Origin: Lachnospiraceae bacterium
Lineage (GTDB): Bacteria; Bacillota; Clostridia; Lachnospirales; Anaerotignaceae
DNA: 35,078 nt
Reading direction: 5' to 3'
Assembly (NCBI GenBank): GCA_910576545.1
Contig: CAJTKM010000026.1
Coordinates: forward strand, 1 to 35,078
The notes under the pieces are model-generated. The model was given only the letters and a program-made list of their open reading frames with translations, had not been told where the DNA came from and did no database searches. The position numbers and the translations under genes were made by a program. Below, piece by piece: positions 22,652 through 30,434 of the stretch. How positions within the stretch are numbered: the first letter of the stretch is position 1; every line of letters begins with the position of its first letter.

Positions 22652-23504
22652 TTATTTAGAAGTAAGAAACCTGTCAAAGTCTTTTGAGGGTTTCCAGCTA
22701 CACAACATTACCTTTACTTTGCCCAAAGGGTATATTATGGGGCTGATCGGTCCGAATGGCTCTGGAAAAACCACCACGATCAAACTCATATTGAATATGT
22801 TAAAACGCACAAGCGGAGAAGTGAAAATTTTAGGATTTGACAATATTGCCAGCGAACAGGAAGCAAAAAGAAATTTAGGCGTTGTTTTTGATTCCAATTA
22901 TTTTAGTGATGAATGGAAAATCTCACAGGTTGAAAAGTCTGTATCAGCTTTTTATGAAAACTGGAATACGCAAAAATTTTCGGAAACACTGAAAAGATTT
23001 CATATCCAGCCCTCTAAAAAGGTAAAGGAGCTTTCCAAAGGTATGCAGATGAAACTTATGCTTGCCTGCGCTTTTTCGTATGACGCAAAATTATTGATAT
23101 TAGATGAACCTACCAGCGGGCTTGACCCTGTTTCAAGAGATGAACTTCTTCATATTTTGTCGGAATACATTGAAGATGGCGAGCATAGTGTTTTGTTCTC
23201 TACCCATATTACCGGGGATTTGGAACGTGCTGCTGACTACATTACCTATATCAGTTATGGGGAATTGTTTTTCAGTGGCGGTAAAGATGAATTTATAGAT
23301 AGTTTTAGGATAGTCAAAGGCGGGTGTGAAGAACTGTCTACGGATTTGGGTAAAAAAATGCTTGGTATCAGAAATTTTTCAACTGGATTTGAAGCTCTTG
23401 TCAAAACCGAGGATTTGAAACAGTTTGCACACTTAAATGTGGAACCGGCAACCATTGACGATATTGTGGTATTTACCAGCAAGAGAGGTGAACAGTATGA
23501 GTAA
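22644..23504 (+). CDS. ABC transporter ATP-binding protein (YtrB/BcrA-like)
   Basis: A 286-residue ATPase subunit. Walker A is GPNGSGKTTT (about residues 36-45), the signature is LSKGMQMK (about 131-138) and Walker B is LLILDEPTSGLDP. The C-terminal extension beyond the D- and H-loops is typical of BcrA-like ATPases. It works with the permease encoded next, with which it overlaps by 8 bases. The YtrA-like regulator in front suggests a role in exporting or sensing envelope-active compounds. Confidence 0.92.
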   Translation: MNDYLEVRNLSKSFEGFQLHNITFTLPKGYIMGLIGPNGSGKTTTIKLILNMLKRTSGEVKILGFDNIASEQEAKRNLGVVFDSNYFSDEWKISQVEKSVSAFYENWNTQKFSETLKRFHIQPSKKVKELSKGMQMKLMLACAFSYDAKLLILDEPTSGLDPVSRDELLHILSEYIEDGEHSVLFSTHITGDLERAADYITYISYGELFFSGGKDEFIDSFRIVKGGCEELSTDLGKKMLGIRNFSTGFEALVKTEDLKQFAHLNVEPATIDDIVVFTSKRGEQYE

Positions 23505-24147
23505 TATTTGGAAATCAGCAAAACTGGATTTTTCTTTAGTAAAGCCCTATGTGAAAACAATATGTTTCACAATGGTATTGCCTGTTGTATTTGCCGCTAT
23601 CAACCGTTCCTTACTGACAGGAATTTCATTTGCCATGTGCTTTATTGCCATGACAACGGGATATACCTTTTCGATTACAGAAAAGAACTCTATGGAACGG
23701 CTTTACGGTATTTTACCAATCCGAAAAAGTGACATGGTTATTGGGCGATATATTTTTATTATTATCATGGGCTTAACTGCACTGATATTTTCCTTAATTG
23801 CTCATCCTGTCATATTAACTATTTTGGGAGAAAGCATTAGCATATTCGATTATATAAGTGCTGCTGTCACAGGAATATTCCTTTTTGCTCTTTATACAGT
23901 TTTTCAACTGCCCGGATATTATAGATTTGGCTCTATCAAAGGCAGGGTATTTATGTATATCCCGGTTGCAGGATTTTTAATAACCTTGCTGCTCATTACA
24001 AAAAGTCCTGTTGGCGAAAGTAAGCTGCTTTTTACAGTTATCAATTCCCCTATTCTGCTAATGTTATTAGCTGTCATTTTTGTTATTGCAATGTATATTG
24101 TTTCCATATTGGTATCTATTAAGATATTGAAAAATAAAGAAATGTGA
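23497..24147 (+). CDS. ABC-2 type permease
   Basis: A 216-residue membrane protein with about six transmembrane helices (around residues 22-40, 43-60, 82-103, 117-138, 152-172 and 185-208). The motif 'TEKNSMERLYGILPIRKSDMVIGRYI' between helices 2 and 3 is characteristic of the small ABC-2 permeases paired with BcrA-like ATPases. I chose ATG 23497, which overlaps the ATPase stop and follows GAGAGGTGA. It is the membrane partner of the preceding ATPase. Confidence 0.88.
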   Translation: MSNIWKSAKLDFSLVKPYVKTICFTMVLPVVFAAINRSLLTGISFAMCFIAMTTGYTFSITEKNSMERLYGILPIRKSDMVIGRYIFIIIMGLTALIFSLIAHPVILTILGESISIFDYISAAVTGIFLFALYTVFQLPGYYRFGSIKGRVFMYIPVAGFLITLLLITKSPVGESKLLFTVINSPILLMLLAVIFVIAMYIVSILVSIKILKNKEM

Positions 24148-24156
24148 GGTGAGAAC

Positions 24157-24294
24157 ATGGATTTTACTGTTTTGATCGTGGGGCTTTTGATTGGTGTTGG
24201 AATACCGCTTAGAAACAAGGTTATCAAAGAATATAGGAAAAAAAGGGACAGGGACAACAATCCTCAGAACCAAACGAGGGACAAAAATGAATAA
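24157..24294 (+). CDS. small membrane protein, 45 aa
   Basis: A 45-residue ORF with a ribosome site GAGGTGAG and ATG at 24157. One hydrophobic helix at the N-terminus (VLIVGLLIGVGIPL) is followed by a very basic, polar tail (KKRDRDNNPQNQTRDKNE). It fits exactly between the permease and the response regulator, overlapping the latter's ATG by 8 bases, so the spacing indicates a real gene. It could modulate the transporter or the sensor kinase. Confidence 0.65.
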   Translation: MDFTVLIVGLLIGVGIPLRNKVIKEYRKKRDRDNNPQNQTRDKNE

Positions 24295-24973
24295 AATATT
24301 ATTGTTGGAAGATGATTTGAGCCTGATTAACGGACTGACATTCGCTTTTCAAAAGGCGGGATTTGAATTAGACATTGCGCGGACAATAAAAGAAGCTGAT
24401 ACCGCATGGACGGAGGGAAAGTATGATTTACTGATTTTAGACGTTTCTCTCCCTGACGGTTCCGGCTTTGAAATTTGCCGGAAAGTCCGGCAGACATCAA
24501 AAGTGCCAATCATATTTTTGACGGTTTCGGACGAGGAAATCAATGTGATTATGGGATTGGATATAGGCGGTGACGACTATATAACGAAACCATTTAAGGT
24601 TAGCGTGTTAATGTCGCGGATCAACGCCCTGCTTCGCCGGGCAAATGACTTTGGCTCTGCCAATACAGAGCTTCATTCAAATGGTATTAAAGTTTTGCTC
24701 CTGCAAGGACAGGCATATAAAAACGGGGAACTGTTAGACCTGACAGCAGCGGAATATAAATTGCTTTGCCTGTTCATGCAAAATCCTAACGTCCTGTTGT
24801 CTAAAGAGCAGATATTACAGAAATTATGGGACGGTGACGGAAATTATGTTGACAGTAATACACTGACTGTTTATATCCGCAGACTGCGTATCAAAATTGA
24901 GGACAATCCCAGCGAGCCGCAAATGCTTCTCAATATCAGGCGTATGGGGTATAAATGGAACATTATTTGTTGA
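24287..24973 (+). CDS. OmpR/PhoB-type response regulator
   Basis: A 228-residue regulator. The receiver domain (1 to about 115) has acidic residues Glu8-Asp9-Asp10, phosphoacceptor Asp52 in LLILDVSLPDG, the Thr/Ser switch (IFLTVSDEE) and Lys in YITKPF. The C-terminal winged helix (about 130-225) has the typical LTAAEYKLLCLFMQNP and VDSNTLTVYIRRLRIKIE segments. The ATG at 24287 follows GAGGG. It pairs with the sensor kinase that starts 8 bases after its stop. Confidence 0.95.
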   Translation: MNKILLLEDDLSLINGLTFAFQKAGFELDIARTIKEADTAWTEGKYDLLILDVSLPDGSGFEICRKVRQTSKVPIIFLTVSDEEINVIMGLDIGGDDYITKPFKVSVLMSRINALLRRANDFGSANTELHSNGIKVLLLQGQAYKNGELLDLTAAEYKLLCLFMQNPNVLLSKEQILQKLWDGDGNYVDSNTLTVYIRRLRIKIEDNPSEPQMLLNIRRMGYKWNIIC

Positions 24974-24981
24974 GGTGGAGC

Positions 24982-26028
24982 ATGGAATTGTTTACAAACA
25001 AAGATACCAAATTTTTATTTACAGGGATAACCGTTTTTATAGTTGGCTTTTTACTATTGTCGCAGATAGGGATATGGGTATTCCGTGATAGCTGCATACT
25101 GTTCATTTCCGTTCTTTCTGTTATATCGGGAAGCGGCATAGCGGCTGTTTGTTTTTGGTATTTTTATCAGCAGCATAAATTGATCGGGGTAGCTGTATCA
25201 GCAATCGACAAATATCTGAAAGGCGATACCAACGCCCGCATTGCTTGTGACAGGGAGGGTGAATTATATAAACTGTTCCATTCGGTGAACACTTTGGCTG
25301 CTGTATTAAACGCCCATGCTGAAAATGAATTGCGCTCAAAGGAATTTTTAAGGGATACCATATCGGATATTTCACATCAGCTCAAAACGCCTATTGCCGC
25401 ATTGAGTATCTATAACGAAATGGTGCAGGGAGAAGCGGAAAAACTACCTGAAATAAAGAAATTTACCATATTATCAGAGCAGGAGTTAAACAGAATTGAA
25501 ACGCTGGTACAAAATCTGCTGGAAATTACGAAATTAGACGCTGGCACTATCATCATAGAAAAAAGCGTTGAAAACGTAGCTGATATGGTAAAAGATATTG
25601 AATTACATTTTGCATACCGGGCTAAGCAGGAAAGAAAAGAAATTATTTTATCCGGGGCTGATAACATCACGCTTTTTTGTGACCGTGACTGGATTATCGA
25701 AGCAATCAGCAACATTGTGAAAAATGCTTTAGACCATACAGACACAGGTGACCGGGTTGTGATTGATTGGAAAGGGCTTCCTGATCTGACGCAGATTACA
25801 ATAAAAGATACTGGCAGCGGTATTCACCCGGAAGATATACATTACATTTTCAAACGCTTTTACCGCAGCCGTTTTTCTAAAGACACACAGGGGATAGGGC
25901 TTGGTCTGCCGCTTGCCAAAGCGATCATAGAAGCCCACGACGGAAACATTACCGTAGACAGCGAGTTAGGCAAGGGAAGTGTTTTCAATATCACTTTTCT
26001 AAATTCAGATAAAATTACAAAATTGTAA
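24982..26028 (+). CDS. sensor histidine kinase
   Basis: A 348-residue kinase with two transmembrane helices near the N-terminus (about residues 11-33 and 40-62) and almost no extracellular loop, an intramembrane-sensing layout. A HAMP-like linker follows, then HisKA with the phosphorylated His in SDISHQLKTPIAALS, and an ATPase domain with N (NIVKNALDHT), G1 (DTGSGI) and G2 (GIGLGLPLAK) boxes. Intramembrane-sensing kinases of Firmicutes usually respond to cell-wall antibiotics through a partner ABC transporter; the neighbours support this here. An alternative start at 24955 would overlap the regulator gene. Confidence 0.93.
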   Translation: MELFTNKDTKFLFTGITVFIVGFLLLSQIGIWVFRDSCILFISVLSVISGSGIAAVCFWYFYQQHKLIGVAVSAIDKYLKGDTNARIACDREGELYKLFHSVNTLAAVLNAHAENELRSKEFLRDTISDISHQLKTPIAALSIYNEMVQGEAEKLPEIKKFTILSEQELNRIETLVQNLLEITKLDAGTIIIEKSVENVADMVKDIELHFAYRAKQERKEIILSGADNITLFCDRDWIIEAISNIVKNALDHTDTGDRVVIDWKGLPDLTQITIKDTGSGIHPEDIHYIFKRFYRSRFSKDTQGIGLGLPLAKAIIEAHDGNITVDSELGKGSVFNITFLNSDKITKL

Positions 26029-26054
26029 GTTTCAATTCACTTGGGAGTAGGAAA

Positions 26055-26098
26055 TAGATGTTATTCTTCTTGATAGAACGAAAGGAGGATAACATCTA
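26055..26098 (+). promoter_or_regulatory. 10-bp inverted repeat with the ribosome site of the DUF308 gene in its loop
   Basis: TAGATGTTAT (26055-26064) and ATAACATCTA (26089-26098) are exact inverted copies. The loop contains AAAGGAGG (26081-26088) and the second arm ends on the A of the ATG. As RNA it would present or occlude the start region; as DNA it could be an operator. Confidence 0.6.
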
Positions 26099-26655
26099 TG
26101 ACTTTTTTACAATTCAAAAAGATTGCAAGGTGGTCTGGTTTACGGGCTGCTTTACTTGGGGCTATGGGGCTTGTAACGCTTCTGTTCCCGGAATTTCTAC
26201 AAGGCAGCATAATCTATGCGGTTGCGGCTTATGCCATTTTGAATGGCGCATTAGGTATCTTAGACTTTCTTTCCGGCAGGGACAGGGAGGAAAAGCATAT
26301 TGCATACTTAAATCTTTTCATAACGGCTGCGGCAATCCTGTTTGGGATTTTAAGCATTGTTTATTTCCGTTACCTGATTCGTATTATGCCCGTTTTTTCG
26401 GGCGTATTGCTGCTGATTGAAAGTGTCGTATACTTTATAGCTGCCTTGTGTGCGGAAAGCAGACTGAAAGCTCTATTAGTCATTCTTTCCCTGCTTGTTG
26501 CGGGCGGCGGCATGGCACTTGTGATATTCACTTTTGGATTTGGCGGCTTAGAGCCATTTGCAAAAATTTTCAGTGGTCTATTATTTTTATCATGCGTAAT
26601 TGAATTACTGCTTGGACTGATTTATAGAAACAAGAACAATGGAGGTACAAAATGA
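26098..26655 (+). CDS. DUF308 (HdeD-like) membrane protein
   Basis: A 185-residue integral membrane protein with six predicted helices in three hairpins (about residues 13-30, 37-58, 68-88, 92-114, 122-145 and 152-177) and the short 'GLVTLLFPEFLQGSIIYAVAAYAILNG'-like repeat of the DUF308/HdeD family. The family is linked to stress tolerance, but its biochemical role is unknown. It starts at ATG 26098 after AAAGGAGG, inside an unusual inverted repeat. The stop overlaps the next ATPase gene by 4 bases. Confidence 0.85.
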   Translation: MTFLQFKKIARWSGLRAALLGAMGLVTLLFPEFLQGSIIYAVAAYAILNGALGILDFLSGRDREEKHIAYLNLFITAAAILFGILSIVYFRYLIRIMPVFSGVLLLIESVVYFIAALCAESRLKALLVILSLLVAGGGMALVIFTFGFGGLEPFAKIFSGLLFLSCVIELLLGLIYRNKNNGGTK

Positions 26656-27335
26656 ACTTATTGGAAGTAAATTCTATCTGTAAAACCTATGGCGAGGGGG
26701 AAACCGCCGTTCACGCACTCAAAGAGGTAAATTTTTCTGTTTCTAAGGGTGAGTTTGTTGCAGTTGTCGGAGAGTCCGGCTCTGGAAAAAGCACGCTTCT
26801 CAATATGATCGGTGCGCTGGATACGCCGACTTCGGGCAAAGTGTTTATTGACGGAAAAGAAATATTTACATTGGAAGATGAAGAACTTACAATTTTTCGC
26901 CGCAGGAATATCGGGTTTATTTTTCAGGCGTTTAATCTCATACCTGAATTGAATGTTGAACAAAATATTACATTCCCTTTGCTGCTTGACTATAAGAAGC
27001 CTGATCTTGCTTATTTAGAGGAAATATTAACCGTACTGAATTTACAGGAACGGCGGTATCATCTCCCCCGGCAGTTATCAGGCGGACAACAGCAGCGTGT
27101 GGCAATCGGCAGGGCATTGATTACCCGCCCTATGCTGATCTTAGCGGACGAACCGACCGGGAACCTTGACACACAGAACAGTAATGAAGTCATTGCACTT
27201 TTGAAAAATGCGTCCAAACGGTATGAACAGACAATCATTATGATTACGCATAACAGGAGCATTGCTTCTACCGCTGACCGGGTACTGCAAGTGTCGGACG
27301 GTATCATAACAGATTTCGGGAGGTGCGGCGAATGA
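26652..27335 (+). CDS. ABC transporter ATP-binding protein (MacB/LolD/SalX type)
   Basis: A 227-residue ATPase. Walker A is GESGSGKSTLLN (about residues 36-47), the Q-loop is IFQAFNLIPELN, the signature is LSGGQQQRVAIGRAL and Walker B is LILADEPTGNLD. This set of motifs is typical of the MacB/LolD/Bce class, which works with FtsX-type permeases by a mechanotransmission mechanism. The next gene encodes such a permease and the two overlap by 4 bases. The likely role is removal or sensing of peptide antimicrobials or lipids. Confidence 0.94.
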   Translation: MNLLEVNSICKTYGEGETAVHALKEVNFSVSKGEFVAVVGESGSGKSTLLNMIGALDTPTSGKVFIDGKEIFTLEDEELTIFRRRNIGFIFQAFNLIPELNVEQNITFPLLLDYKKPDLAYLEEILTVLNLQERRYHLPRQLSGGQQQRVAIGRALITRPMLILADEPTGNLDTQNSNEVIALLKNASKRYEQTIIMITHNRSIASTADRVLQVSDGIITDFGRCGE

Positions 27336-29650
27336 AAGGCTATCTTGGTCTTGTTTCAGAATATGCAAAAGTCCATAAGAAGAAAAACCGCCTTACCATT
27401 ATCTGCATTGCTATTTCTGTCATGCTGGTAACGGCAATTTTCGGAATGGCAGATATGAGCCTGAAAGCCCAAAAAGAGGAAGCCATACGGCGGTATGGAA
27501 ACTGGCATACGATTATTTCCAATATCCCTTTAGAAACAGCGGACGCTATCAGCAACCGAAAAGACGTGTCTGTTTCCGGCTTTTTGGGTATGGCTTCCAG
27601 CACAACCTATCAGGGAAAAGAATTGATTATCCAAAGCAGCAGCGAGGAACTTGCGAAACAAATGAATTTATCAGTTACCGAGGGACATTACCCTGTTTCG
27701 GAAACGGAAGCATTGTTAGACAGGCAGGGCTTGGAGCAATTCGGGCTGTCTATTGGAGATACGATTGAAATTGTATATAGTGACGGGCAGACAAGGCAAT
27801 ATCAGATTTCAGGCACTTATGGCGATTTTTCCAGTTTGCAGGGAACAGACGCACACGGATTACAACTGGCAGAGGGTGGGCTGCGCTTCCTGCCGGAAAC
27901 AGAATATCAGGAATATAATTATATCCAATTTAAGAACGGAACCAATATCAACCGTGCAAATGAAGAAATAAAAGCTGAATTTTCCCTGATAGATGAACAG
28001 ATTTCTACAAATGTTATGCTTCTTGGCTTAATGGGGCAAAGCAAAGACACTACCATGCTGGAAGTCTACCTTACTGCGGCAGTTCTTTTTGTCCTTGTTG
28101 CCATGACTGGAACATTTATGATTGCCAGCAGCTTTAATATGAGCATTTTGGAGAGGACACAGTTTTTCGGCTTATTGCGCTGTCTTGGAGCTACAAAACG
28201 GCAGATTAAACGGTATATCCGCAGGGAGGGATTATTATACTGCCTGAAAGCAATTCCCGTCGGGTTACTTTCGGGGAGTGTCATTCTATGGATTGCTGTT
28301 TATGTATTAAATGCGATTAACTCACAATATCTCCCGGAAATGCCGCAGTTTCAATTCAGCTTCCCCGGCATATTAGCGGGGACGGTAATAGGTGTTTTTG
28401 TTGTGATGATTGCGTCAAGTTCCCCGGCTAAAAATGCCGCAAAGGTATCTCCGCAAACAGCCGTAACAGGAAATATCAATCAGACTGCTCACCAAAACTT
28501 CAAAAAAGCGTCCAATACAAAAGCATTTCATGTAGATACGGCTATGGGACTGCGCCATGCCTTTTCTAACAAGAAAAGCATGATTTTGATTGCGGGTTCT
28601 TTTGCGATCAGTATTACCCTGTTTTTGTGTTTTACCATATTGATTACGTTTATGAACCACGCGTTAAGCCCCTTGAAGCCTTATGCGCCGGATTTGACGG
28701 TAGAGGGAAATGAACCACATATTTCTCTGCCCCATTCCCTGAAAGAAGAAATAGAACAGCTTCCGGGAACGGAAAAAGTATATGGGAGAATGTTTTGCAC
28801 GGACATTCCCGCAAATGATAAAAAAGGCTCCAACAGGGCAACTTTAGTTTCTTATGATGAACCTCAATTTTCATGGGCAAGTGATGTGTTGATTTCCGGG
28901 GATATTGAAAATGTTCAGAATGGAAACGGCGTTTTAGTGGATTATGGCTATTCACAGGAATTTCATTGGGAGATTGGCGACATTATCACGTTGGATATAA
29001 ACGGCACAACGCATGAAGCGACGGTTTCCGGCATTGTGTCTGACGTTCCGCTGGATTCTTCCAATGGGGAGTGGATTATTGTCTGTTCCGAAAATACGTT
29101 TACCGCTTTAACGGGTATTACTGATTATAAGATTATCGAAGTTCAGGCAAGTACAGACATATCCGGGCAGATCAGGAACCTGATTACTCCTGATATGAAA
29201 CTGCTTGATATGCGGCAGCACAACGAGGAAGTACGCACCGGGTATTTTGCTATGGCGGTCTTTGTCTATGGATTTCTGATCGTGATTGCGCTGGTGGCTT
29301 TAATCAATATTATCAACACGGTCAATGCAAGCGTTTCCAGCAGGATCAATCATTATGGTGTCATGCGGGCAGTCGGAATGTCGGGGAAACAAATTCAAAA
29401 GGTAATACGGGCAGAAGCCGCAGCTTACGCTATCACTGGCAGCATTGCCGGGGCTGTATCAGGGTTATTCCTGCACCGCTTTTTCTTTGAAATGCTTATT
29501 ACTTCTAATTGGGGGCAGGAATGGGAACCGCCGTTATTGGTTCTTGCCGTAGTAATTTCAGCGGCAATCCTGACTACATTTATTGCTGTCATTGCACCGT
29601 CCCGGAAGATTAAAAAGACAAGCATTGTCAATGTAGTAAATGCGGGGTGA
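27332..29650 (+). CDS. FtsX-like ABC permease
   Basis: A 772-residue permease. A first helix is at about residues 21-40, followed by an extracellular MacB-type domain to about 245, then three helices (about 248-270, 300-325 and 347-372) of the first FtsX domain. A second half repeats the plan: a helix at about 415-440, an extracellular domain to about 635, and three C-terminal helices with the FtsX motif 'RINHYGVMRAVGMSGKQI'. It starts in an ATGA overlap with the ATPase; the GTG at 27323 is less likely. Together they form a type VII ABC system. Confidence 0.92.
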   Translation: MKGYLGLVSEYAKVHKKKNRLTIICIAISVMLVTAIFGMADMSLKAQKEEAIRRYGNWHTIISNIPLETADAISNRKDVSVSGFLGMASSTTYQGKELIIQSSSEELAKQMNLSVTEGHYPVSETEALLDRQGLEQFGLSIGDTIEIVYSDGQTRQYQISGTYGDFSSLQGTDAHGLQLAEGGLRFLPETEYQEYNYIQFKNGTNINRANEEIKAEFSLIDEQISTNVMLLGLMGQSKDTTMLEVYLTAAVLFVLVAMTGTFMIASSFNMSILERTQFFGLLRCLGATKRQIKRYIRREGLLYCLKAIPVGLLSGSVILWIAVYVLNAINSQYLPEMPQFQFSFPGILAGTVIGVFVVMIASSSPAKNAAKVSPQTAVTGNINQTAHQNFKKASNTKAFHVDTAMGLRHAFSNKKSMILIAGSFAISITLFLCFTILITFMNHALSPLKPYAPDLTVEGNEPHISLPHSLKEEIEQLPGTEKVYGRMFCTDIPANDKKGSNRATLVSYDEPQFSWASDVLISGDIENVQNGNGVLVDYGYSQEFHWEIGDIITLDINGTTHEATVSGIVSDVPLDSSNGEWIIVCSENTFTALTGITDYKIIEVQASTDISGQIRNLITPDMKLLDMRQHNEEVRTGYFAMAVFVYGFLIVIALVALINIINTVNASVSSRINHYGVMRAVGMSGKQIQKVIRAEAAAYAITGSIAGAVSGLFLHRFFFEMLITSNWGQEWEPPLLVLAVVISAAILTTFIAVIAPSRKIKKTSIVNVVNAG

Positions 29651-29656
29651 CTGACC

Positions 29657-30001
29657 ATGAAAAAAATCTTAATCGTAGATGATTACCCTGATATTTTAGA
29701 GGGATTAAGCTATATTCTGAAAAACCATTATGAAGTAACGACCGCTGGCAGTCTGACAGAAGCCAAAAAGGAAGTGTCAACCACTGTATTTGACGTGATT
29801 TGCTCTGACTATGCTATGCCGGACGGAACCGGGCTTGAACTGTTAGAATTTTGCAGACAGGAAAAGTTTTCTATGCTGTTTATCCTTATGTCTGCTATGC
29901 GGGAAGAACGTATTGTTATGGAAGCAAAATTGCATGGTGCGGTGTTTATGGAAAAAACGGACAGCGATCTGATTTCGTTTCTTCGAGAAAATGCCAACTA
30001 A
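29657..30001 (+). CDS. stand-alone receiver-domain response regulator
   Basis: A 114-residue receiver domain without an output domain. The acidic pair Asp8-Asp9 (LIVDDYPD), phosphoacceptor Asp in VICSDYAMPDGTG and a conserved Lys in FMEKTDSD are present, although the usual Lys-Pro is Lys-Thr. It begins six bases after the permease stop and is the last cargo gene. It could act as a phosphate sink for the kinase at 24982-26028 or signal to another protein; the sequence does not decide. Confidence 0.88.
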   Translation: MKKILIVDDYPDILEGLSYILKNHYEVTTAGSLTEAKKEVSTTVFDVICSDYAMPDGTGLELLEFCRQEKFSMLFILMSAMREERIVMEAKLHGAVFMEKTDSDLISFLRENAN

Positions 30002-30011
30002 AAAATTCATA

Positions 30012-30017
30012 TATAAT
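30012..30017 (+). promoter_or_regulatory. possible -10 element of the attenuator leader
   Basis: TATAAT in an AT-rich stretch right after the cargo operon. Transcription starting near 30024 would place the arms at 30033 onwards at the 5' end of the leader. No good -35 box is seen, so this is tentative. Confidence 0.35.
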
Positions 30018-30093
30018 TATATTCCCTGCCGCACGACGGCAAAAGAAAAAAAGCCGTCGTACAGCAGAGGTATTTTCACACGCCTATTCATAC

Positions 30094-30133
30094 ACGGCGG
30101 CTTTTGAGAGATCAAAGCCGCCGTTTCTTTTTT
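30094..30133 (+). terminator. rho-independent terminator inside the leader
   Basis: A perfect 11-bp stem (30094-30104 with 30114-30124) with a 9-base loop, followed by TTTCTTTTTT. It would end the cargo operon or stop transcription within the leader before the 36-codon ORF. Confidence 0.88.
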
Positions 30134-30171
30134 ATCTTCTCAAGGAATGACGCGGTTTCACTGTTAAAAGC

Positions 30172-30194
30172 GGCGGCTAAAGGAGGTAGCCGCC
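30172..30194 (+). promoter_or_regulatory. hairpin with the ribosome site in its loop, before the 36-aa ORF
   Basis: GGCGGCT (30172-30178) pairs with AGCCGCC (30188-30194). The 9-base loop is exactly the ribosome site AAAGGAGGT, and the ATG (30195) follows the stem directly. Alternative pairing of the first arm with 30115-30122 would free the start. Confidence 0.7.
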
Positions 30195-30305
30195 ATGAAG
30201 CACATACCGTATCGACAAAATCCGACGGTCATTGAAATATCAAAAAAAGCCCGTCCACCGCCGGGGGAAATTCTACCCATGAATATGAACTGTCTAATCA
30301 ACTGA
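30195..30305 (+). CDS. 36-residue ORF behind the attenuator
   Basis: A 36-codon ORF with an ideal ribosome site (AAAGGAGGT, 8 bases before the ATG) placed in a hairpin loop. The product is basic and proline-containing (IPYRQNPTVIEISKKARPPP) with no membrane segment and one cysteine near its end. A terminator 21 bases after the stop gives the ORF its own small transcript. It could be a leader peptide, a small regulator or a real ICE gene; I do not recognise the family with certainty. Confidence 0.55.
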   Translation: MKHIPYRQNPTVIEISKKARPPPGEILPMNMNCLIN

Positions 30306-30326
30306 ATACTACTTACAATTCCTCTG

Positions 30327-30358
30327 CGCCCGTCTGCAATTTTGTAGACGGGCGTTTT
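30327..30358 (+). terminator. rho-independent terminator after the 36-aa ORF
   Basis: CGCCCGTCTGC (30327-30337) pairs with GTAGACGGGCG (30344-30354) over 11 bp including one G-U, with a 6-base loop, followed by TTTT. It separates the small ORF from the sigma-like gene. Confidence 0.85.
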
Positions 30359-30434
30359 GTGTTCCCCCGGCAAAATTTTTTCAAAAAGTTTGCAAAATCA
30401 CCGCCTATTCGGGGGTGCGCGGTTTTGAGGGTTT

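Larger units (their letters stand above)
30033..30194 (+). promoter_or_regulatory. six-arm attenuator-like RNA leader
   Basis: The arms are Z1 ACGACGGC (30033-30040), Z2 AAAGCCGTCGT (30050-30060), A1 ACGGCGGCTTT (30094-30104), B1 AAAGCCGCCGT (30114-30124), A2 CGGCGGCT (30171-30178) and B2 AGCCGCC (30188-30194). Possible pairs are Z1:Z2 (8 bp), Z2:A1 (11 bp with one G-U), A1:B1 (11 bp, terminator), B1:A2 (8 bp) and A2:B2 (7 bp). Z2 and B1 differ at one base, as expected for competing antiterminator and terminator arms. Confidence 0.65.
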
